From positions 1 through 64,000 of the forward strand of contig CAUWCT010000045.1 of assembly GCA_963557065.1 (NCBI GenBank): 64,000 nt of DNA. The letters are read 5' to 3'. Numbering within the stretch: position 1 is the stretch's first letter; each line of letters begins with the position of its first letter. The notes under the pieces were generated by a model, which did not search any database, was not told the DNA's origin, and saw nothing but the letters and a program-made list of their open reading frames with translations. The translations under genes were made by a program, and so were the position numbers. Of the stretch, positions 17,161 to 24,073 are shown piece by piece. The stretch is from UMGS1370 sp963557065. Lineage in GTDB: Bacteria; Bacillota; Clostridia; Lachnospirales; Lachnospiraceae.

Positions 17161-18131
17161 TTTACTCGGTTCTCCACTGCTTTCATTCCATATTTGCGGC
17201 TAATATACCGACGGACAGGCGGACATAAAAATGTAGCATAATCCATTAAATGATAGGCAGCCATATACCATTCCTGTCCCTTTTCTTTTGGGAATCCCCG
17301 CCATGGCGTCTTTTCTAAATACCGCTCATATGCCAGCCTGTAATGATTCCAGTTTCCCGCTTTCCATGGCCGCTCATCTCCCATAAAATGTACAATAGCC
17401 GGATGAGATTTTGCCCTTTGAAATACATCCTTTGGAACAATTTTGTATGCCGCAGACTGTGCTGTCAGATCACTATAATGGAAATACCGATAGTTGGTAA
17501 AAAAATTATATCTGGGAGATAAGGGCTTTATTTTCCCTTTCAGCGCACCGTTTAGTGTATCCTGATCGCAGGCAAATGTGCTGCCGCCCAGCTTTTTGTA
17601 AAACTCCAAAATCTGAAGTTCCGCATTCTGCTCCCGCCACTTTTTTACGTCAATCAAAAGGACACCGGAGTTAAAATACGCATCTTCTTTAGCCAGACCA
17701 ATCTGTTCCTTAATAGACGGATAAATAGTCGGCTCCATCACCGCCCCCATCATATAAGTTCCCAACTCTGTTGACCACATTTTTCTAAGAGAAGACAGCA
17801 CTACGGTATCACAATCCAGGTATAAAACCCGTTCTGCCGTATCCGGCAGTACCGTCCCTATAAACAGACGCCCCATGGCGCTGATGTCAAATCCGCCTGT
17901 ATCAATCTCATAGGGGAACCGTTCTTTTAGATTTCCCATTTCGATTACTTCCAGACGGCGGTCAAACTGCTCTGTAATTTTTCTGAGTTTTTCCTGATTT
18001 TCCCCAGACATCCCCACTGACAGCAGATACACTGTAATCTCCTTTTCCAGTTGGTTTTTGTCCAGCAAAGAATACAGAGACGTTCCTAAATGTCGGGCAT
18101 AACCATCGTTTGACGCGTATACAATATTCAT
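17157..18131 (-). CDS. GT8 family glycosyltransferase
   Basis: 324 aa. Begins MNIVYASNDGYARHLGTSLYS, has RLFIG and the DxD metal motif YLDCDTVVLSSL near residue 105, then FNSGVLLIDVKKW and CDQDTLN, and IVHFMGDERPWK at the donor-site end. These are all diagnostic of retaining GT8 galactosyl/glucosyltransferases of LPS and exopolysaccharide pathways. It is coupled by 4-base overlaps to glf upstream and the GT2 downstream. Confidence 0.9.
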   Translation of the reverse strand: MNIVYASNDGYARHLGTSLYSLLDKNQLEKEITVYLLSVGMSGENQEKLRKITEQFDRRLEVIEMGNLKERFPYEIDTGGFDISAMGRLFIGTVLPDTAERVLYLDCDTVVLSSLRKMWSTELGTYMMGAVMEPTIYPSIKEQIGLAKEDAYFNSGVLLIDVKKWREQNAELQILEFYKKLGGSTFACDQDTLNGALKGKIKPLSPRYNFFTNYRYFHYSDLTAQSAAYKIVPKDVFQRAKSHPAIVHFMGDERPWKAGNWNHYRLAYERYLEKTPWRGFPKEKGQEWYMAAYHLMDYATFLCPPVRRYISRKYGMKAVENRVK

Positions 18132-19228
18132 GCCAGTTCTTCCTCTGCCTTTTTCATGGCGGATTCAATGACTTTATCCATATCGTAATACTTGTATTCC
18201 CCCAGGCGTCCTCCAAAGATCACCTGCCGTTCTCCGGCTGCCAGTGCCGCATATTTTTGATACAGCGCCTGATTTTTTTCATCGTTTACCGGGTAATACG
18301 GCTCCATGCCTTCGCTCCAGTCAGCCGGATATTCTCTAGTAATCACCGTCTTTTTCTGGGTCCCAAATTCAAAATGCTTATGCTCAATAATACGGGTATA
18401 GGGAGTCTCTCTGTCCGTATAGTTGACAACCGCTACTCCCTGATGGTTTTCTTCGTCCAAAATCTCTGTCTCAAACTTCAGGCTGCGGTATTCCAGTTTG
18501 CCGAACTGATAGCCGTAATACCGGTCAACCGGACCTGTGTAAACCACCTTTTCTCCCAGAGCATCATAATGCTCCTTATGCTCCAAATAATCCACACCCA
18601 GTTCTACATCGGATCCTTCTAATAATTTTTCAATGATTACATTGTAGCCGCCAATGGGAATCCCCTGGTACAAATCGTTAAAATAGTTATTGTCATAGGT
18701 ATAGCGAACCGGAAGACGCTTAATAATAAATGCCGGCAAATCCTTACAATCCCGTCCCCACTGCTTTTCTGTGTAGCCTTTGATTAATTTCTGATAAATG
18801 TCCTTTCCCACCAGGCTGATGGCCTGCTCTTCCAAGTTCTTTGGATCGCCTGTAATACTGGCCTTTTGTTCCTCGATTTTCGCCTTTGCCTCTGCAGGTG
18901 TGGACACTCCCCACATCTTGCTGAATGTATTCATATTAAAAGGCATATTATACATCTCACCTTTATAGTTTGCCACCGGACTGTTGGTATACCGGTTAAA
19001 TTCCGCCAGACTGTTGACAAATTCCCACACTTTTTTATTGCTGGTGTGGAAAATATGCGCCCCATATTTGTGGACATGAATCCCTTCTATCTCTTCACAG
19101 TACACATTTCCGCCAACATGATCCCGCTTTTCTACCACCAGGCATTTTTTTCCTTTCTGCTTTGCCAGATATGCAAACACTGCAGAATACAGACCACTTC
19201 CCACCAGCACGTAATCATATGTTTTCAT
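18128..19228 (-). CDS. glf: UDP-galactopyranose mutase
   Basis: 366 aa flavoenzyme that converts UDP-galactopyranose to UDP-galactofuranose. Evidence: FAD-binding YVLVGSGLYSAVFAYLAKQKG, VVEKRDHVGGNVYCE, HKYGAHIFHT, MPFNMNTFSKMWG, the ARG/Arg-Tyr-rich central region with KGYTEKQWGRD, and VVNYTD, FGGRLGEYKYYDMD at the end. The length is typical. As first gene of the block it supplies UDP-Galf, so the surface glycan probably contains galactofuranose. The ATG has GGAGG about 10 bases upstream. Confidence 0.96.
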   Translation of the reverse strand: MKTYDYVLVGSGLYSAVFAYLAKQKGKKCLVVEKRDHVGGNVYCEEIEGIHVHKYGAHIFHTSNKKVWEFVNSLAEFNRYTNSPVANYKGEMYNMPFNMNTFSKMWGVSTPAEAKAKIEEQKASITGDPKNLEEQAISLVGKDIYQKLIKGYTEKQWGRDCKDLPAFIIKRLPVRYTYDNNYFNDLYQGIPIGGYNVIIEKLLEGSDVELGVDYLEHKEHYDALGEKVVYTGPVDRYYGYQFGKLEYRSLKFETEILDEENHQGVAVVNYTDRETPYTRIIEHKHFEFGTQKKTVITREYPADWSEGMEPYYPVNDEKNQALYQKYAALAAGERQVIFGGRLGEYKYYDMDKVIESAMKKAEEELA

Positions 19229-19261
19229 AAGGTAAACGCCTCCGTTTCAATCCTGTTAAAT

Positions 19262-19319
19262 AAATTGGTGTGAAATCATGCTTATAAGCAAGCTTAACAC
19301 ATGTTTCCACACCAATTTT
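19262..19319 (-). promoter_or_regulatory. Long leader hairpin upstream of glf
   Basis: Arms AAATTGGTGTGAAA (19262-19275) and TTTCCACACCAATTT (19303-19317) pair with one bulged base; an inner GCTTATAAGC palindrome fills part of the loop. In the minus direction it lies between the glf promoter and the glf ribosome site. It could be a leader regulatory structure, or a terminator for the upstream PTS operon, since no other terminator is seen after that operon. The T-run after it is poor. Confidence 0.5.
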
Positions 19320-19347
19320 CCTGCCGTCCTGAACAGTTACCGTTTCA

Positions 19348-19375
19348 TTATACTATGCTTTTAAGGGAAAGTAAA
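19348..19375 (-). promoter_or_regulatory. Sigma-A-type promoter of the glf block
   Basis: Minus-strand TTTACT (19370-19375), 16-bp spacer, TATAAT (19348-19353). The predicted start is near 19341, and the transcript would begin with GGTAACTGTTCAGG, the head motif of a repeat family seen elsewhere in the window. Confidence 0.65.
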
Positions 19376-19394
19376 CGCCTTACATACAACACTA

Positions 19395-19697
19395 TTAATC
19401 TCCCAGTGCTTTTTTTACTGCTCCAATCACATTTTTTCCATTCATCATTCCATAATCAGCCATATTAATTGTATCTACAGGTTTATCAGGAAATTGTTTT
19501 TTTACGGCATCCAACTGATATCTTACCTGCGGACCAAGGAGAATGATATCTGCACCAGGCCCTTTCTCTACAAGGTTTGCTAAAGCATATGCATGAATCT
19601 CGCACTCATATCCTTCTGCTGTTGCCGCCTCTCTCATCTTCTTTACCAATAAACTGGTAGACATTCCTGCTGCACAAACCAGTACAATATTTCTCAT
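19395..19697 (-). CDS. PTS lactose/cellobiose-family IIB component
   Basis: 100 aa from the ATG at 19697 (GAGAGGAAA ribosome site); a longer frame to 19730 overlaps the IIA gene and is unneeded. NIVLVCAAGMSTSLLVKKM carries the phospho-accepting Cys8 of the CelA/ChbB type P-loop. The protein passes phosphate from IIA to the incoming sugar at IIC. It is last in the operon IIC - sulfatase - IIA - IIB. Confidence 0.93.
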   Translation of the reverse strand: MRNIVLVCAAGMSTSLLVKKMREAATAEGYECEIHAYALANLVEKGPGADIILLGPQVRYQLDAVKKQFPDKPVDTINMADYGMMNGKNVIGAVKKALGD

Positions 19698-19729
19698 AGT
19701 AATTTCCTCTCTTTCCTGCTTTATACACA

Positions 19730-20047
19730 TTATTTTGCATTTTTACGTAAAATTTCCACAATCTCTCCAGATAAATCCCGCACTGTCATTGCATTCATCA
19801 GGTGATCCTGAGCATGTACCATAAGAAGCTGCACCTCCATATGCTGTCCTCCTGCTTCTTTTTGTATCAATTCCGTTTGAATCTGATGTATACCAAGAAG
19901 CGCTTCATCACATTCCTTAAAAAAAGTATCTGCTTTTTCAAAATCCTCTTCTCTGGCTGCATGCAGCGCCTCTAAAGCCAGGCTGCGGGCATTTCCTCCC
20001 CCAACTACTAATTCCATAATAATCGACTCTATTGTTTTATCTTCCAT
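19730..20047 (-). CDS. PTS lactose/cellobiose-family IIA component
   Basis: 105 aa, all helical. VVGGGNARSLALEALHAAREEDFEKAD and LLMVHAQDHLMNAMT are the Lac/Chb IIA signatures; His78 in VHAQDH is the expected phosphorylation site. It takes phosphate from HPr and hands it to IIB. AGGAGG precedes the ATG. It lies 40 bases after the sulfatase gene. Confidence 0.93.
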   Translation of the reverse strand: MEDKTIESIIMELVVGGGNARSLALEALHAAREEDFEKADTFFKECDEALLGIHQIQTELIQKEAGGQHMEVQLLMVHAQDHLMNAMTVRDLSGEIVEILRKNAK

Positions 20048-20087
20048 TAGATTCTCCTCCTGTCATATTTTTGACTGTCCACTCGCT

Positions 20088-21563
20088 CTATCTCGGATCC
20101 CTTTCCATAGGCACCGTATCCCCAGTTTCCATATAAAATTTCAGCAGCCGCAGCCGTAGTTTCTGGATTTCCTCCTGATATTCCGGGTTTTCGATTTGAT
20201 TGAAAAGTTCCATTGAATCCTCTTTCAAATCATAAAATTCGTCTTTCTCATATAAACGCATAACATATTTATAGCGCTCATTTCTAACCATTACAGCTTT
20301 GCCATGCTCTGGCCCTTCTGAGCACTGACTGCTTAGTCTTGGCCAATATGGAGACTCTGGCCCATGCCCTGACTCCATAGCCTGTGTCTCCCCATGAATG
20401 CGTCCTCCCTCACAAAACACCGCATCTTTATGCGTTTTTTCGCCCGCTACAGCGCCTAAAAGAGATTTTCCAAACTGCACATATCCCAAATCAATTCCTG
20501 CCATCTCTGCTGCTGTAGCCGGAATGTCTAACAGTTCTGCCAAAACTTCTGTCTTTCCTGGCTTTACAGAAAATCCCAAAGCTGGTTTTATTAATAACGG
20601 TACATTAGTGACCGGGTCTTCAAAACAGTTCTGAACCTTTTCAGTAATACCATAGTCACCTGTATAATCCCCATGATCGCTGAATACAAAAATGCTAGTA
20701 TCTTCATACATATTTAAGGTCTGCAGCCGCTTTTTGACCATGCCGAACTGATAATCAAAACGCTCTACCATTCCCAGGTAAACAGCTCTTAATTCATTAT
20801 ACTGTTTTTCTGTCCATGAAGTCAGGTTTTGCTTTGAACGAATGCTTTGAAGCATAGATGATTTCCCGATTAGAGTTTCTATATCCGGACGCCTCCGAGA
20901 AAGACTGCTTCTGTCTATGCTATCAAACCATGGTTCTTCACATCCATAAGGCGGATGCGGAAAGCTCAGGGTAATATATAGAAAAAATGGTTTTCCATCC
21001 AACTCTTCGCTTTTTCGATCCAGATAATCCAAAGCACTTTTTATACAGTTCCAATCTGCACTCTCCAGCGCCTCTTCCTTATCCAATTTCCCTTTGTAAA
21101 AAGAATAAAAATTGTCTTTTTGCATAAACTCCGGGATTTCTGCCCGCACCTTTCCTGGCTGAAATTTAATTCCTGTATCATCCCTGTGATTTTCAAAATC
21201 AATTCCATTATAAAACTCATCACAATATTCTGTTTTGGCCCTATTAGCCGGAACTACATCATTTCTGCCAATCCAGATAACCTCATACCCCTGTTCCTTC
21301 ATAATACGCAGCAAATTTTTTTCATCCTTCCGCTGAAGGAAATGCATTGTGCGATGTCCAGTCGTATGCGGGTATAAACCGCTCAAAAAGCTGCAGCGCG
21401 ATGGCACACATACCGGGTTCTGGCAATATGCATGAAGAAATGACACTCCATCTTCTAAAATCGAATCCAGATTTGGTGTTTTTGCCGCAGGATTCCCCAT
21501 ATGTGCCATTGAATCACAACGCATCTGATCCGCCACAAAAAAAAGTATATTCGATTTTTTCAT
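20088..21563 (-). CDS. Type I sulfatase, cytoplasmic, PTS-linked
   Basis: 491 aa alkaline-phosphatase-superfamily sulfatase. NILFFVADQMRCDSM gives the first metal ligands (D12), CVPSRCSFLSG is the C-x-P-S-R signature whose Cys52 is converted to formylglycine, and FSDHGDYTGDYG gives the second metal-ligand pair. There is no signal peptide, so it works in the cytosol. It is encoded between PTS IIC and IIA, so it should remove sulfate from the sugar after PTS import. A formylglycine-generating enzyme (anSME in anaerobes) must be elsewhere; none is in the window. The substrate is unknown: sulfated di- or amino sugars from mucin or glycosaminoglycans are reasonable guesses. Confidence 0.9.
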   Translation of the reverse strand: MKKSNILFFVADQMRCDSMAHMGNPAAKTPNLDSILEDGVSFLHAYCQNPVCVPSRCSFLSGLYPHTTGHRTMHFLQRKDEKNLLRIMKEQGYEVIWIGRNDVVPANRAKTEYCDEFYNGIDFENHRDDTGIKFQPGKVRAEIPEFMQKDNFYSFYKGKLDKEEALESADWNCIKSALDYLDRKSEELDGKPFFLYITLSFPHPPYGCEEPWFDSIDRSSLSRRRPDIETLIGKSSMLQSIRSKQNLTSWTEKQYNELRAVYLGMVERFDYQFGMVKKRLQTLNMYEDTSIFVFSDHGDYTGDYGITEKVQNCFEDPVTNVPLLIKPALGFSVKPGKTEVLAELLDIPATAAEMAGIDLGYVQFGKSLLGAVAGEKTHKDAVFCEGGRIHGETQAMESGHGPESPYWPRLSSQCSEGPEHGKAVMVRNERYKYVMRLYEKDEFYDLKEDSMELFNQIENPEYQEEIQKLRLRLLKFYMETGDTVPMERDPR

Positions 21564-21577
21564 AATACATCAACTCC

Positions 21578-22873
21578 TTAAGACTGGGATTCTTCCTTTA
21601 ATGCCTGATTATCTAAAATTTTAAAAAATGGAAAATAACACAGCATCTGAATTCCTACCAAAATTATCTGCCACAGGCCAAGTTTCCAACCTCCGCACAA
21701 AATTCCCGACAATATGATTGGTGTTCCCAATGGAATATCCGTTCCATTCATAATTGGAAGAATCCCCATGGAAGTAAGCGCATAGGACAGACCAAATGTA
21801 AGCATTGGAGTAAGCATCATAGGAATCAGCATAATGGTATTCATAACCATTGGGACCCCAAATGTTATCGGCTCGTTAATTCCGCACAGCCCGATGGGAA
21901 GCGCCAATTTTCCCAATGTCTTATACCGTTGGCTCTTGGCAAGGAAAAACATAAGGACACATAAGCCTGCTGTGCCTCCTGCTCCGCCCAGTGATGCATA
22001 GCCGCTCCATGCTGCCTTTACCACAATATTGGGAAGGGGCTGCCCTGCTCCATAAGCTGTCAGATTCTCCATCGCCAGAGGAAGGTACAACATATTAATA
22101 AAGGGCATCACGATCAGCCCTCCATGAAGACCGAAAAACCACATCAAGCTGCACATAGCAATCAAAATCAGCATTGTGAACGGACTTGCTCCCAGAGAAG
22201 ACAGCGGTGCTTTTAGCAATGAATAAATGCAATTATTGAGATCCCCGAATTTTGTCAGGGAAAATATATAACGGACTGCTGCAAACAGAAGCGCAATACA
22301 ACCAGATGGAAGAATTGCTTCAAAAGACTTGGCAATCTGTGGAGGCACACTCTCTGGCATATGAATAACAATTTTTCTGCTGATAAAAAATTTGTACATG
22401 GGCGGAATAATCAGTCCGAAAATCATGGCTGTAAACAGGCCACCTGCTCCTAAATACGTGGTAGACAAAGCCGCTACCACCTGAATTGTCACATCACCCT
22501 GACTGCCAGATACTCCTAAAGGAATCATTAAAAGAAATACCAGTAAAGCCAGTAAACCAACACTGTGAGATTGGTCCTCCATTCCAATATTGCGAGTTGT
22601 CGAACGCGCAATAGAAAATACCGCATAGAGCGACAGCATATCAGTAGTTACTTTTGGAATAAAGGCAAAAATTTCTTTTAGATGCATTTCCGTAACAAAT
22701 GTCTGATACACTGAAATATTAAAATTTGCCAGCAGTGTGAACAGCGCGCCTGTAATAATAACTGGCAGACAGGCAGAAAAGCCATTTGTAATCGACTTCA
22801 AATACGGATTATTTGCCAATTTTTGTGCCAGAGGCAATAAAAACTTTTCAAGAGTTTCTGTAAGCTTTTTCAT
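21578..22873 (-). CDS. PTS lactose/cellobiose-family IIC permease
   Basis: 431 aa with about ten helices. The N-terminal LPLAQKLANNPYLKSITNGFSACLPVIITGALFTLL and the central GLHGG (FFGLHGGLIVMPF) and GINEPITFGVPMVMN motifs identify the Lac-family IIC sugar channel. AAGGAGTG precedes the ATG. It is first in its operon, with a promoter and RpiR-type operators directly upstream. Confidence 0.94.
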   Translation of the reverse strand: MKKLTETLEKFLLPLAQKLANNPYLKSITNGFSACLPVIITGALFTLLANFNISVYQTFVTEMHLKEIFAFIPKVTTDMLSLYAVFSIARSTTRNIGMEDQSHSVGLLALLVFLLMIPLGVSGSQGDVTIQVVAALSTTYLGAGGLFTAMIFGLIIPPMYKFFISRKIVIHMPESVPPQIAKSFEAILPSGCIALLFAAVRYIFSLTKFGDLNNCIYSLLKAPLSSLGASPFTMLILIAMCSLMWFFGLHGGLIVMPFINMLYLPLAMENLTAYGAGQPLPNIVVKAAWSGYASLGGAGGTAGLCVLMFFLAKSQRYKTLGKLALPIGLCGINEPITFGVPMVMNTIMLIPMMLTPMLTFGLSYALTSMGILPIMNGTDIPLGTPIILSGILCGGWKLGLWQIILVGIQMLCYFPFFKILDNQALKEESQS

Positions 22874-22934
22874 AAAAACACTCCTTTTCAGTCTTCTACA
22901 TATTTCCGCGGCCCGCAGTTAATCTGTTAAGTCC

Positions 22935-22963
22935 ATAATAACAAGTTTTGGATAAAAATTCAA
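22935..22963 (-). promoter_or_regulatory. Promoter of the PTS-sulfatase operon
   Basis: Minus-strand TTGAAT (22958-22963), 17-bp spacer, TATTAT (22935-22940). Operator site 1 (22948-22963) covers the -35 hexamer and part of the spacer, the position expected for repression. Confidence 0.7.
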
Positions 22964-22986
22964 CTTCGTTTTGGATATTTATCCAA
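22948..22986. promoter_or_regulatory. RpiR-type operator pair, sites 1 and 2
   Basis: Site 2 at 22971-22986 is TTGGATATTTATCCAA, arms TTGGATA/TATCCAA around TT. Site 1 at 22948-22963 is TTGGATAAAAATTCAA, 23 bases away start to start, or about two helix turns. Confidence 0.7.
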
Positions 22987-23049
22987 CTTCGTTATTTTCC
23001 ACATTTTTTGCTTATTTTCTGCCTTCTACGGCCTTTTGTTTTGTGGTTT

Positions 23050-23096
23050 TTGCACAAATATCCAAAATAAATTACACTTTATGGACAAATATCCAA
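23050..23096. promoter_or_regulatory. RpiR-type operator pair, sites 3 and 4
   Basis: TTGCACAAATATCCAA (23050-23065) and ATGGACAAATATCCAA (23081-23096) repeat the 16-bp motif of sites 1 and 2, start to start 31 bases (three helix turns). Site 4 covers the -35 of the regulator's own promoter. Confidence 0.68.
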
Positions 23097-23110
23097 AAAA
23101 TTGCTATACT
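23082..23110 (+). promoter_or_regulatory. Promoter of the RpiR regulator gene
   Basis: TGGACA (23082-23087), 17-bp spacer, TATACT (23105-23110), about 59 bases before the ATG at 23169. Overlap with operator 4 suggests autoregulation. Confidence 0.68.
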
Positions 23111-23168
23111 TTTAATTATTACTCATAATTCCAATACAACATCTATGCATCTATTCAGGGGGTATATT

Positions 23169-23996
23169 ATGAATCCAATTGACCGGTTAAAAAACGCATC
23201 CCCAAATTTAACCCGCTCTGAACAGATTATTGCGGATTATATCATCAATAATCCGCTGGCTGTTATCCGCCTATCTTTGACAGAGGTTGCAAAACGTTCT
23301 AAATCTTCTAATACTGCTATTATCCGCCTGTGTCAGAAATTAGGGTATCAGGGGTTTGCAGAATTTAAGTTTTCATTATCGAGAGCAGCGTTGTCCGATG
23401 CCAGCGAATATACGCCAGACAGCAGACACTCTTGTGCAAATAACGCTGGTTCCTTTCCTGGCACAGATTCCAACGCTGCTGTTTCTATCATCTCCCAGTA
23501 TGTCAGTATTCTAAATGAGATGGCGGCCGGATTAGATCTGACACAAATCCAAAAAATTGCCCGGTTATGCTACAGTGCTAATCATCTGGCCATTATGGGA
23601 TATAACCGTACTGGTTTTTCCGCCTCTCAGCTTTCTTACCGACTTTCAAAACTGGGACTTCCCAATTATCTGATTACAGATTTTGTGGTAATGAAAGACT
23701 ATATGGAAATACTCGGTCAAGGTGATGTAACGATTATTTTTTCGATCTCTACATCTAATATCAGTTATCAGGAAATTTCACGCCGCATCAAAAAAAACGG
23801 CGGAAAGGTAATTCTGTTTACAATGAATACAGATTCACCTATACGCCGATACTGCAGCCAGGTGGTAGTTCTTCCTCAGATTTCCTATCGCCACAAAATG
23901 AGTTTTCTGGATGATCAAACTATTTTCTTTGTTTTTATTGAAGTTTTATTAAGCCAGATTGCTGCTGCCATGAATTACGATCCCGATATCCAATAA
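23169..23996 (+). CDS. RpiR family transcriptional regulator
   Basis: 275 aa from the ATG at 23169, preceded by CAGGGGG at 7 bases. A longer reading from 22971 would pass through the promoter and operators and is rejected. Residues 1-77 are the RpiR helix-turn-helix domain (LTRSEQIIADYIINNP, then SLTEVAKRSKSSNTAIIRLCQKLGYQGFAEFK). A SIS sugar-phosphate-binding domain follows (about 110-245, ANHLAIMGYNRTGFSA and VTIIFSISTSNISYQEI). It probably represses the divergent PTS-sulfatase operon until a phosphorylated import product binds the SIS domain. Confidence 0.93.
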   Translation: MNPIDRLKNASPNLTRSEQIIADYIINNPLAVIRLSLTEVAKRSKSSNTAIIRLCQKLGYQGFAEFKFSLSRAALSDASEYTPDSRHSCANNAGSFPGTDSNAAVSIISQYVSILNEMAAGLDLTQIQKIARLCYSANHLAIMGYNRTGFSASQLSYRLSKLGLPNYLITDFVVMKDYMEILGQGDVTIIFSISTSNISYQEISRRIKKNGGKVILFTMNTDSPIRRYCSQVVVLPQISYRHKMSFLDDQTIFFVFIEVLLSQIAAAMNYDPDIQ

Positions 23997-24017
23997 AAAG
24001 TGAATTTTCTGCAAGGC

Positions 24018-24064
24018 AAAAAGCCCTGATGCATAGATAAAGTTCTTTGCATCAGAGCCTTTTT
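24018..24064. terminator. Bidirectional terminator
   Basis: AAAAAGCCCTGATGCA (24018-24033) pairs with TGCATCAGAGCCTTTTT (24048-24064). A-run and T-run flank the stem, so it can stop both the plus-strand regulator gene and the minus-strand histidine kinase gene. Confidence 0.88.
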
Positions 24065-24073
24065 ATCTACGAT

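Noticed and set aside
22971..23168. N-terminal extension of the RpiR gene
   Set aside because: It would translate across the promoter and three operator sites, and the ATG at 23169 has a proper ribosome site in front of the conserved helix-turn-helix domain.
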